A DNA stretch of 40,768 bases from positions 1-40,768 of the forward strand of contig DAOUBP010000147.1 in NCBI GenBank assembly GCA_034432655.1, written 5' to 3'. This DNA comes from DAOUBP01 sp034432655. Lineage in GTDB: Bacteria; Chloroflexota; Anaerolineae; CG2-30-64-16. The notes below the pieces were generated by a model. It searched no databases and was not told the origin of the DNA. It saw nothing but the letters and a program-made list of their open reading frames with translations. Shown piece after piece: positions 31,685 through 39,538 of the stretch (position 1 is the first letter of the stretch; each line of letters starts with the position of its first letter). The position numbers and the translations under genes were made by a program.

Positions 31685-32371
31685 TTACGGGCGGAAGCGC
31701 CGGCCGACCTTTGACCAGGTGCTGGCGAGATGGGGCCACAGGCCGGTCAAACGGCCGCCGGGGGTCGCGTGCGCCAGGCTGGCCCGGAACGCCACAGGGT
31801 CATCGCGAAAGACGGGCAGCTCCAGATAGCCCGCGCCCACCTCGGCCAGGGTGTGGGCATCGCTGCCGGCGGTGATCAATTTGCCGTGCCTGGCGGCCAG
31901 CTCGGCTGCGCGCCGGTTGAACTCAGCCCGCAGGCAGCGGGCGTTGAAAACCTCCAGGGCGTCCACCTGATCCAGCAGGGCCAGGGTGTTGGCCTCTCCC
32001 ATCGCGGAACCGCGCAATGCATCCAGCGGGTGGGAGATGCTGATGACTGCACCCTGCGCCCGCAGCCGGCGGATGGCCTCGGCCGGGGGCAGGTGCGGGG
32101 GCACCTGTTCCTGGACGAAATAGGCGATCAACTCCCCGCCCACCGCAGTGTCAATCTCCTGGCCGACGATGATCAGGTCGGGGGCCAGGGCATGGGCCTC
32201 CAGCGCGCCCTGGATGGTGTTGTGGTCAGTGACGGCCAGGCGGTTCAGGCCCACTGCGCGCGCCCGTTCCACCAGGTCGCGCGGGTCGGTCAGGCAATCT
32301 GGAGAGGCCCAGGTGTGCGTGTGGAGGTCAACACGCCAGGTGCCCCGCACAGGGTCAACTCTACGCGCCAC
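31685..32371 (-). CDS. PHP-domain metal-dependent phosphoesterase
   Basis: 228 residues from a GTG with AGGAGA upstream. PHP motifs are VDLHTHTWASPDCL (motif I, His-x-His), LAVTDHNTIQGALEA (motif II), IVGQEIDT, VISISHPLDA (motif III), and TAGSDAHTLAEVG (motif IV). This is the small TrpH/YciV-like branch, whose known members are 5'-3' exonucleases or nucleoside phosphate phosphatases. It lies between the PrsW gene and EF-G2 on the same strand. Confidence 0.9.
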   Translation of the reverse strand: MARRVDPVRGTWRVDLHTHTWASPDCLTDPRDLVERARAVGLNRLAVTDHNTIQGALEAHALAPDLIIVGQEIDTAVGGELIAYFVQEQVPPHLPPAEAIRRLRAQGAVISISHPLDALRGSAMGEANTLALLDQVDALEVFNARCLRAEFNRRAAELAARHGKLITAGSDAHTLAEVGAGYLELPVFRDDPVAFRASLAHATPGGRLTGLWPHLASTWSKVGRRFRP

Positions 32372-32439
32372 AGAACATCTCCTGTTTGCAACAAGATCCC
32401 TTTTTCAGCCGCCGCGGCGCCACTGTCCCAGATAACAAT

Positions 32440-32473
32440 CGCCCGCCGGGAGACCGGGCTCTGCGGCGGGCGA
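32440..32473 (-). terminator. Probable terminator of the EF-G2 gene
   Basis: TCGCCCGCCG (minus strand, 32473-32464) pairs with CGGCGGGCGA (32449-32440), followed on the minus strand by TTGTTATC. The stem is strong and the T-tract poor. The rest of the 32372-32505 gap is empty. Confidence 0.55.
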
Positions 32474-32505
32474 GGATGTCAATGAACGAATGGCACGCAG
32501 GCCGC

Positions 32506-34587
32506 TCAGTCTTCCTGCGCCTCAACCCGCTCCTTCTTGGCCTGGGCGATGATGCCCTCAGCGATGTGCGCGGGCACGGGCTCGTAATGCGACAGTTTCA
32601 TGGTGTAGATGCCACGGCCCTGGGTGATGGACCGCAGGTCAATGGCGTAACGCTGGAGCTCGGCCAGCGGCACCTGGGCGGTGATGATCCCCTTGCCTTT
32701 GGACTGCTCCATGCCCTGCACACGGCCCCGCCGCGTGTTCAGGTCGCTCATGATGTCGCCCATGAACTCCTCGGGCACGATGACCTGGACGTCCATGATG
32801 GGCTCCAGGAGCACAGGGCCGGCCTGCATGAAAGTCTTCTTGAAGACCTCGCGGCCGGCGATCTGGAACGCGATGTCCTTGGAGTCCACCGGGTGCATCT
32901 TGCCGTCATAGACCTCGCAGCGCACATCCACCACCGGATAGCCCGCCAGCGGCCCCGCTTCCAGCACCGAACGGATGCCCTTTTCGATGGAGGGGAAGAA
33001 GTTGCTGGAGATGGCGCCGCCGAAGACGCGCGACGTGTCAAACTCAAAACCGGAGCCGGTGGGCAGCGGCTTGATCTCCATGTGCACCTCGCCGAACTGG
33101 CCGGCGCCGCCCGTCTGCTTCTTGTGCCGGTAGAAATCGGCCGCGCTGCGGGTGATGGACTCGCGGTACGGCACCTTGGGCACCGAGGTGTTCAAGCCGA
33201 CCCCGAACTTGCTCTCCATGCGGCGGATGGCCAGGTCGAGATGGACCTCGCCCATGCCGGAGAGGATCGTCTCGTTGGTGCCGGGCTCGAAGCGCCACTG
33301 CAGGGTCGGGTCCTCCTCGACCGCGCGGGCGAGCGCAGGCCCCATCTTCGCCGAGTCCGCCTTGGTCTTGGGGCTGATGGCCACCGAGTAAAGCGGGTCG
33401 GGATAGGTGGGCCGCGGCAGCTCCAGCGGATAGGCCTTGTCGCACAGCGTGCTGTTGGTCGAGGTGCTGCTCAGCTTGGCGACGCCCCCGATGTCCCCCG
33501 CCACCAGCTCCGTCGCGGGCAACTGCTCCTTGCCGCGGGGCACGAACAACTGGCTGATCCGTTCTTCGCTGGCGGCCGGCAGGCTATACGCGCGCATATC
33601 GCTGCGCAGGATGCCCGAAATGACGCGGAAGTAGGAGATCTTGCCCACGTAAGGATCGGCAACGGTCTTCCAGACGAAAGCGGCCAGCGGGCCGGTCGCG
33701 TCGGCCGGCAAAGTGACCTCTTCCCCGTCCGGCCGTTTCGCCTTGAACGGCGGCCGCTGGGTTGGGCTGGGCATGAAGGAGATCAACGCCTCCAGCAAAG
33801 GCCGGATGCCGACGTTGTTCAGCGCGCTGCCGCAAAAGACCGGCACGATGGTGCGGTTGGCAATGCCGGCCGCCAGGCCGCGATGGATCTCTTCGGGGGT
33901 CAGCTCCTCGCCATCCAGGTACTTCATGATCAGCTCGTCGTCCCCTTCGGCCGCGGCCTCCACCAGCTGCGTGCGGGCTTTCTCGGCCTCGGCCTGCAGA
34001 TGGGCCGGGATCTCGCTAGGGGCGGCCCCTTCGCCCAGGTAGGCCTTCATGGTCACCAGGTCCACCACGCCCTTGAACTCCGAAGCCTCGCCGATCGGCA
34101 GCTGCACCGGCACGATGTTGCCGCTGAAGACCTCGCGCAAGTTGCCGAGCACGCGCGCGAAGTGGGCGTTCTCGCGATCCATTTTGTTCACGAAGACGGC
34201 ACGCGGGAGCTCGTACTCATCCAGGTAACCCCATGCCAGCTCGGTGCCTACCTCAACCCCGGAGACCGGATCAACCAGGACCAACGCGGCATCAGCCACC
34301 GAAATGGCACCCTTGATCTCACCGACAAAGTCAATGAAGCCGGGGGTATCCAGGACGTTGATCTTGTGGCCCTTGTACTCGCAAGGGATCACCGATGCTG
34401 CGACCGAGATACGTCGCCGGATCGCCTCTTCGTCCCAATCGGAGACCGTGGTGCCGTCCTCCACCCGGCCGCGGCGGCTCAAGACGCCGGTGTTGAAAAG
34501 CGCCGATTCGGAAAGCGTGGTCTTGCCGGAGCTGCTGTGCCCGACCAGGACCACATTCCGCAACTGCTCAGTGCTGAAATTCGCCAT
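32506..34587 (-). CDS. Elongation factor G-like protein (EF-G2)
   Basis: 693 residues; GAGGAGGGG precedes the ATG. All five EF-G domains are present. The G1 loop is GHSSSGKTT (16-24) where canonical EF-G has AHIDAGKTT, switch I reads DWDEEAIRRRISV in place of the E-R-x-R-G-I-T-I type, G3 is DTPGFIDF and G4 is NKMDREN. These changes are typical of the EF-G2 (FusA2-like) paralogue family, which binds ribosomes but is not the main translocase. Domain IV has YRHKKQTGGAGQFGEVHMEI and the ending has MSDLNTRRGRVQGMEQSKGKGI (quoted in two parts). A specialised translation or stress role is likely but unproven. Confidence 0.92.
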   Translation of the reverse strand: MANFSTEQLRNVVLVGHSSSGKTTLSESALFNTGVLSRRGRVEDGTTVSDWDEEAIRRRISVAASVIPCEYKGHKINVLDTPGFIDFVGEIKGAISVADAALVLVDPVSGVEVGTELAWGYLDEYELPRAVFVNKMDRENAHFARVLGNLREVFSGNIVPVQLPIGEASEFKGVVDLVTMKAYLGEGAAPSEIPAHLQAEAEKARTQLVEAAAEGDDELIMKYLDGEELTPEEIHRGLAAGIANRTIVPVFCGSALNNVGIRPLLEALISFMPSPTQRPPFKAKRPDGEEVTLPADATGPLAAFVWKTVADPYVGKISYFRVISGILRSDMRAYSLPAASEERISQLFVPRGKEQLPATELVAGDIGGVAKLSSTSTNSTLCDKAYPLELPRPTYPDPLYSVAISPKTKADSAKMGPALARAVEEDPTLQWRFEPGTNETILSGMGEVHLDLAIRRMESKFGVGLNTSVPKVPYRESITRSAADFYRHKKQTGGAGQFGEVHMEIKPLPTGSGFEFDTSRVFGGAISSNFFPSIEKGIRSVLEAGPLAGYPVVDVRCEVYDGKMHPVDSKDIAFQIAGREVFKKTFMQAGPVLLEPIMDVQVIVPEEFMGDIMSDLNTRRGRVQGMEQSKGKGIITAQVPLAELQRYAIDLRSITQGRGIYTMKLSHYEPVPAHIAEGIIAQAKKERVEAQED

Positions 34588-34631
34588 TACCCCTCCTCGT
34601 CAGGGTGCGTCATAACCCGATAGCATAATGA

Positions 34632-34652
34632 GACCCGGCTGGGGGCCGGGTC
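34632..34652 (-). promoter_or_regulatory. Hairpin in the 5' leader of EF-G2
   Basis: GACCCGGC and GCCGGGTC pair around a 5-base loop, between the promoter at 34680-34708 and the start codon at 34587. No T-run follows on the minus strand. A terminator is unlikely and a leader structure is possible. Confidence 0.5.
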
Positions 34653-34679
34653 CGCTTGATACCATAACCTGATTTTGTT

Positions 34680-34708
34680 ATTTTACGTGAAATTACCGGG
34701 GCTGTCAA
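34680..34708 (-). promoter_or_regulatory. Promoter of EF-G2
   Basis: Minus-strand TTGACA (34708-34703) and TAAAAT (34685-34680) are exactly 17 bases apart. The leader would be about 86 bases and includes the hairpin at 34632-34652. Confidence 0.8.
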
Positions 34709-34784
34709 AGAAACCGCCGCCCCTTTTCCCAGCTGCCGGTATGCCCGGGATCGAGGCCGCGCCGGTTTGCCGCACCACCCTGCT

Positions 34785-36107
34785 TCACGAGCGATACTCC
34801 AACCATTGGCGATGCGGCGCGCCCACCAGCCGGAACGCGCGGCGTTCGGCCTCGGCCAGGATACGCTCTTCGTCCAGGGTGAGCAAAACGCGATCCCGCA
34901 TCAGCCAGCGGCCGGCCACCATGACATCGCTGACATCGGCCGCGACGGCCGCGTACAACACGTTGGCCACCGGGTCGTGCCGGGGCCGCAGCCGCGGGGT
35001 ATCACAATCCAGCAAGATCAGGTCGGCCGCATGACCGGGGGCGATCTCGCCGCTGAGGTTGAAACCCATGGCCCAGGCGCCGTTTTGCGTGGCCAGGCGC
35101 AACGGGACATCGCCGGCCAGCAGGGTCGGGTCCTGCGACACCAGTTTTTGCATCAGCGCCGCGTGCCGCGCCTCCTGCAGCATGTCCAGCGCGTTATTGC
35201 TGGCCGTGCCATCGGTGCCCAGCGCCACCTGCACCCCGGCCGCCTGCAACGCCGGCACCGGTGTGACCCCCATGCCCAGCTTCATATGGCAGGTGGGACA
35301 CTGCACCACGGTAGCCTTGTTGGCAGCCAGGATCTGATAGTCAATCTCCTCCAGATAGATGCAATGCGCGGCCAGCACCGGCACGTCGAAGACGCCGTTT
35401 TTGGCCAACAGCTCCACCGGCGTCATGCCGTGCTCCGCCTTGGAGCGGGCCACCTGCTCGGCCGACTCGGCGACATGGATGTGGATGCCCACGCCGAGAC
35501 GCGCAGCAACGGCGGCCGTGCGCGCCAGGAACTGCGGGGAGCACATGTAGGGTGAGTGCGGCCCCAGGCAAGTCTTGATCCGGCCATCCCCGGCATCCTG
35601 CCACTCCTCCACAAAGCGGGCAATGCCGGCCAGATCGGTGCCCACCTCCCCTTCTTCGCGGCCAAAGGCGCACCAGGCCAGGTTCGCGCGCAACCCGCTT
35701 GCCAGGGCCACCTGGGCCACGCGATCCATGTAAAAGTAGTGGTCGGCAAACCCCACCACGCCGGCGCGGATCATCTCGGCCGCGGCCAGCGCGGCACCCC
35801 AATAGACATCCTCCGCGGTCAAGGCCGACTCCGCCCGCCAGATGCGCTCATTGAACCAGCGGTCCAGGGGCAGGTCCTCGGCGTACCCGCGCAAGAGGGT
35901 CATGGGGCCGTGCGTATGGGCATTGAAAAAACCGGGCATCAAGATGCGGCCCGTCGCGTCAATGACCTCAGCAGGCCGGAAATCGGCCGGGATTTCTCCC
36001 ACCGCCAGGATGCTCGCGCCGGCGATGGCCACATCGGCATCCCGCAAGACGCGGCCTTGCCAGTCCAGGGTGATGACATCGGCGTGACGAATCAGGATCT
36101 CTGCCAT
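34785..36107 (-). CDS. MtaD/SsnA-like amidohydrolase (probable MTA/SAH deaminase)
   Basis: 440 residues; AGGAGG precedes the ATG. It has the amidohydrolase layout: a small N- and C-terminal beta domain around a TIM barrel. Metal and active-site motifs are PGFFNAHTHGPMTLLRG, the DHYFYMD segment, GIHIHVAESAEQV, AAHCIYLEE and LGTDGTASNNALDMLQEAR. The GTDG-A-S-N-N motif and spacing fit MtaD-type enzymes, which deaminate methylthioadenosine, adenosylhomocysteine or 5'-deoxyadenosine to the inosine form. Guanine or chlorohydrolase-type substrates are possible in the same family. Together with MTA phosphorylase at 10143-11027 it would give two routes for methylthioadenosine. Confidence 0.87.
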   Translation of the reverse strand: MAEILIRHADVITLDWQGRVLRDADVAIAGASILAVGEIPADFRPAEVIDATGRILMPGFFNAHTHGPMTLLRGYAEDLPLDRWFNERIWRAESALTAEDVYWGAALAAAEMIRAGVVGFADHYFYMDRVAQVALASGLRANLAWCAFGREEGEVGTDLAGIARFVEEWQDAGDGRIKTCLGPHSPYMCSPQFLARTAAVAARLGVGIHIHVAESAEQVARSKAEHGMTPVELLAKNGVFDVPVLAAHCIYLEEIDYQILAANKATVVQCPTCHMKLGMGVTPVPALQAAGVQVALGTDGTASNNALDMLQEARHAALMQKLVSQDPTLLAGDVPLRLATQNGAWAMGFNLSGEIAPGHAADLILLDCDTPRLRPRHDPVANVLYAAVAADVSDVMVAGRWLMRDRVLLTLDEERILAEAERRAFRLVGAPHRQWLEYRS

Positions 36108-36226
36108 CTTCTAAGCCTCCTGCCGGGAGTCTACCCCAGGTCAGCAGCAAAAGCAAAACACACTGCAAGCGTTGCAACGACTTCGAGTCGCCCAGGGGCA
36201 AGAAGAAAAACCGTAGCGGCGGACTT

Positions 36227-36255
36227 TTGTCGCCACCTGGACGGTGGTTTATAAT
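36227..36255 (+). promoter_or_regulatory. Promoter of the phosphatase-methyltransferase operon
   Basis: TTGTCG (36227-36232) and a perfect TATAAT (36250-36255) are 17 bases apart. The expected start near 36262 is only a few bases from the ATG at 36265, so the mRNA is probably leaderless or nearly so. Confidence 0.75.
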
Positions 36256-36264
36256 GGCCAGGCT

Positions 36265-37737
36265 ATGAATGCTGCAGACATATTACCTTTACCGCCCACC
36301 CACCTGGTCCTGGTCCGGCATGCCCAATCGCTCTACAACCGCGATGGTGAAAAGGCCGGCTTGAACAGCGGCCTGACCGAGCTGGGCTGGCGGCAGGCCC
36401 AGGCCGTGGCCGAGTGGCTGGCACGGGCCTATCGGCCGGACGCCGTCCTCTCCAGCAGCATGGTGCGCGCGCGCCAGACCGCGGAGATCATCGCCCAGCG
36501 GCTGGGGCTGCCCGTCACCGTTCACGAAGGGCTTGAGGAGGCCGAGTTCTCCTATTGGGATGAGCTGCCGCGGGTCCCGGACGATCCCCTGCTGGCATGG
36601 CACGAGAGCTGGCAGCCCGACCCGGCCAACGCGCCTCTGTACACCAGCTTCCGCGCCAGGATCTACGAGAGCCTGCAGCGCCTGCTGGACCGCTACACCG
36701 GCAAGACAACCATCCTGGTCTCTCACGGCGGCACCATCGGCACCCTGATGCGCAGCCTCTTCGGCGGCCACCACGTGGCAGTCTTCACCGAGAACACCGG
36801 CGTGACCCACCTGACATGGGATCGCGACCATTGGCGGCTGGTATTCCACAACAGCACCGCCCACCTGGCCGGCGTCATGCCCCTGCCGGCCCTCAGCGCG
36901 GATGAGCCGTTGCAAGCCTTCTCCTCGCCGTGGGCCGATGGCCGGCAGATCGCTGCCGTGATCGAACAGTTCCGGCGCGTTGCCACCGTCGCAGCGACAG
37001 AAGGCAGGCGCCCCAGGCACCCCACCGAAGCTGACCTGTTGGCCTTGATCCAGCTGGCGGCGCCGAAACCCGGCGATCGCGCGCTGGACGCGGCCACCGG
37101 CAGCGGCACCATCGCGCTGGCGCTGGCGCCCTACGTGGAGAGCGTGTTGGGGGTTGATGTCTCGCCGGCCATGTTGGAACGCGCGGATGCGGCCCGGGCC
37201 GCCAGCGGGATCGAGAACGTGCATTTCCGCCTGGGCGAGATCGGCGCGCTGCCCCTGCCGCCGGCGAGCTTCGCAATCATCGTCTGTCACGACCTGCTGC
37301 ACTACGTGACCGATGTGAGCGCCCTGCTGGCACGCTTGCGGTCCCTGCTGACATCTGACGGCCGGCTGGTGCTGGACGAGCTGGTCGCCAGCGATGATCC
37401 GGTCAGGCGGGCCACCCAAAACGCGATCGAACAGCGGCGCAACCCCGCCCTCACCCAGGTACTCAGCGCGGGCGAGATCCTGAAAGCCCTGGCGGCCAGC
37501 GGCTTCGCAATCCGGCGCAGCGAGCGGTATGCGGTGCAGCGCGAACTGGGGGAGTGGCTGGCAGAGGCCGCAGCCGACGAGCCCACCCGGAGCGCCGTGC
37601 GCGCCATGCTGGAAGCCGGCCTGGAGACCGATTCCGCCGGGCTGTCCCCGCGGCGCACGCGTGACGGCCAGATCGTCTTCACCCAGACCCGGTTACGCCT
37701 GCTGGCCACCCCCCAGCCTGCCAAAGCGGAGAGATAG
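36265..37737 (+). CDS. Histidine phosphatase fused to a SAM methyltransferase
   Basis: 490 residues. Residues about 10-215 form a histidine phosphatase (phosphoglycerate mutase-like) domain: LVLVRHAQSLYN (phospho-accepting His19), SSSMVRARQTAEII and the second catalytic His in LVSHGGTIG. Residues about 245-440 form a class I methyltransferase: ALDAATGSGTIALAL (motif I), VLGVDVSPAML, HFRLGEIGALPLPPASFAIIVCHDLLHYV and LLTSDGRLVLDELV, with the last two joined by a short loop. Both halves look intact. The start is the ATG at 36265, downstream of a strong TATAAT and without a clear ribosome binding site; an ATG at 36254 lies within the -10 box. It is followed after 4 bases by uvsE. Confidence 0.87.
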   Translation: MNAADILPLPPTHLVLVRHAQSLYNRDGEKAGLNSGLTELGWRQAQAVAEWLARAYRPDAVLSSSMVRARQTAEIIAQRLGLPVTVHEGLEEAEFSYWDELPRVPDDPLLAWHESWQPDPANAPLYTSFRARIYESLQRLLDRYTGKTTILVSHGGTIGTLMRSLFGGHHVAVFTENTGVTHLTWDRDHWRLVFHNSTAHLAGVMPLPALSADEPLQAFSSPWADGRQIAAVIEQFRRVATVAATEGRRPRHPTEADLLALIQLAAPKPGDRALDAATGSGTIALALAPYVESVLGVDVSPAMLERADAARAASGIENVHFRLGEIGALPLPPASFAIIVCHDLLHYVTDVSALLARLRSLLTSDGRLVLDELVASDDPVRRATQNAIEQRRNPALTQVLSAGEILKALAASGFAIRRSERYAVQRELGEWLAEAAADEPTRSAVRAMLEAGLETDSAGLSPRRTRDGQIVFTQTRLRLLATPQPAKAER

Positions 37738-37741
37738 TGTC

Positions 37742-38728
37742 ATGCGCCTGGGCTTCGCCGTCAAACCGTTGGGCCGGCCGGAGCTGAAAAGCCACGATAC
37801 CCGCCGCTGGCAAAACAACCCACACCTCAGCGTCAGCCTGGCTTACCTGCGCGACATCCTGGGCTATCTGGCCACGGCAGCCATCGCCATGTACCGGCTG
37901 TCGCCCGATCTGGCCCCTTATGTCACCCACCCCGACCTGCCCCAGTTCCATGGCCAGATCGAGGCCTGCGCTGCGGAGCTGGCCGAGGCGGGCCGGCTGG
38001 CAAAAGCCCTGGACATCCGGCTGTCGTTCCACCCCGGCCAACACGTGGTGCTCAACGCGACCGATCCTGCCCTGGCCGACCGCAGCGCGGCGGAGGTCAC
38101 CGCGCTGGCGCGCATCCTGGACGGCATGGGGTTGGGCCCTGAGGCGGTGGTGGTGACGCACCTGGGAGGCGTGTATGAGGACGCCGCGGCCGCGCGCGAA
38201 CGGTTCGTCCGGGCCTGCGCGGCACTGCCGGAGAGCGCCCGACGCCGGCTGGCGCTGGAAAACGACGACACCCGCTTCAGCGTGGCCGACGCCCTGTGGG
38301 CCCACCAGCGCACCGGCATCCCCGTGGTTTTCGACTACCTCCATCACCGCCTGAATAACCCCGACGGGCAGCCGGTGCGTTCCGCCCTGGCCGCGTGCCT
38401 GGCCACCTGGCCGGCCGGGGTGCGGCCCAAGGTCCACTTCAGCTCCCCGCGCACCGAATGGCGGGTGGAAGAGAGGCCCGCTGCCGGCACGCCCCTGCTG
38501 CACCAGAGCCGTTGGATGCATCACTCTGATTATGTCAATCCATTTGAGTTCATTGACTTTTTGCGCGGCGCGGCCGGGCTGCCGGCCTTTGACGTCATGC
38601 TGGAAGCGCGCGGCCGCGACCTGGCGGTCCTGCAGTTGCGGGCGGACCTGGCGCGCTACGCGCCCGACCTGGCAGAAAGCCTGGAGCCCGGCCCGGGAGT
38701 GGGACAAAAGGACGGGAAAAGAGGATGA
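37742..38728 (+). CDS. uvsE: UV damage endonuclease UvsE/UVDE
   Basis: 328 residues, beginning 4 bases after the fusion gene. The TIM-barrel endonuclease opens with MRLGFAVKPLG; metal and active-site residues lie in LSFHPGQHVVLNA, VVVTHLGGVYEDA, LALENDD, GIPVVFDYLHHRLNN, KVHFSSPR and HHSDYVNPFEFIDF. UvsE cuts 5' to pyrimidine dimers and 6-4 products without a glycosylase, giving an alternative to nucleotide excision. The length is usual for bacterial members. Its ATGA overlap with the next gene implies joint translation. Confidence 0.93.
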   Translation: MRLGFAVKPLGRPELKSHDTRRWQNNPHLSVSLAYLRDILGYLATAAIAMYRLSPDLAPYVTHPDLPQFHGQIEACAAELAEAGRLAKALDIRLSFHPGQHVVLNATDPALADRSAAEVTALARILDGMGLGPEAVVVTHLGGVYEDAAAARERFVRACAALPESARRRLALENDDTRFSVADALWAHQRTGIPVVFDYLHHRLNNPDGQPVRSALAACLATWPAGVRPKVHFSSPRTEWRVEERPAAGTPLLHQSRWMHHSDYVNPFEFIDFLRGAAGLPAFDVMLEARGRDLAVLQLRADLARYAPDLAESLEPGPGVGQKDGKRG

Positions 38729-39534
38729 CCTCGTCTTTTGAGTTGCCGGCCGGCGACGACAGCCCCGTGCTGGTGGTCGTGATGAACGACCCCCGCGACC
38801 TGGCGCGCGCCCGCCAACTGGGCTGGTATCGCATCCCTTTAGAGCGGGCGCCCCGCCGCGTGGCCGCTGATTACCTGGCGTTCTACCAGACCGCCGCGTT
38901 TCCGGCGGAGGAGCGTTGGACAGTGCGCTGGCTGGCGCCGGTGCGGGGCTATCGGGTGGTCAGCCGTCGTGAGCTGATCGCCGAGGAACCCGATCACCCG
39001 CGCGCCGATCACCGCTACTATCGCGTGGACCTCGGCCCCCTGCTGCCCCTGCCCCGCCCCATCCCCAGCCGCCGGCTGCGCCGCATCACCTTCATCCCCA
39101 CCACCCTGGCGCGGCTGTACGCGGCCGAGGAGATCAACGACTTGTGGATTAAAAGCCCGTGGCAGGAACGGCTGTGGGCGGCGCTCAAAGAGGCGGACCT
39201 GGAGGCGGAACGCCAGTATCCGTTGCGGGAGGATTTGCCGCAATACGTGGCGGACTTCGCCGTGTTCTGCGCCGAGGGCCGGATCGCAGTGGTGGTGACC
39301 GATGAACCGGACGCGGGCGACGCGCTGCGCGAAGGGCCACCGCCCGACTACCTGATCACTGCCGGCGGCTGGACGCCGGTCTACGTGACCCTGGCCGAGC
39401 TGGCAGCCGGCCCTTCTGTTTGGGTGGCGCAGTTGGGGGCCCTTGTGCAGCGGCTAGGCGGGCCGGGACAACCGGAGACCGGCCGCTCCCGGATAGAGGA
39501 CGAAAGACAGCCGGAGAAGGATGCTGCGGAGTAA
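38725..39534 (+). CDS. Unknown protein with a nuclease-like C-terminal segment
   Basis: 269 residues from an ATGA overlap with uvsE; AAAAGAGG is the ribosome binding site. The family is not recognised. The N-terminal half (about 1-120) has short strands and Arg-rich loops: VVVMNDPRDLARARQLGWYRIPLE, YLAFYQTAAF and ITFIPTTLARLYAAEEI, quoted in pieces. The C-terminal part (about 145-200) resembles the PD-(D/E)xK/DUF559 pattern, with ERLWAALKEADLEAERQYPL then YVADFAVFCAEGRIAVVVTDEPD, but the expected acidic pair after the second strand is replaced by V-V-V-T-D. It is probably a non-catalytic relative. Position after uvsE suggests a DNA-repair role, by inference only. Confidence 0.75.
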   Translation: MTSSFELPAGDDSPVLVVVMNDPRDLARARQLGWYRIPLERAPRRVAADYLAFYQTAAFPAEERWTVRWLAPVRGYRVVSRRELIAEEPDHPRADHRYYRVDLGPLLPLPRPIPSRRLRRITFIPTTLARLYAAEEINDLWIKSPWQERLWAALKEADLEAERQYPLREDLPQYVADFAVFCAEGRIAVVVTDEPDAGDALREGPPPDYLITAGGWTPVYVTLAELAAGPSVWVAQLGALVQRLGGPGQPETGRSRIEDERQPEKDAAE

Positions 39535-39538
39535 TCTG

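Noticed and set aside
32386..34623. Long plus-strand open frame (745 codons) opposite EF-G2
   Set aside because: Its composition is rich in His, Gln, Arg and Asp in the way expected from the complement of a high-GC coding frame, and EF-G2 on the other strand has all family motifs.
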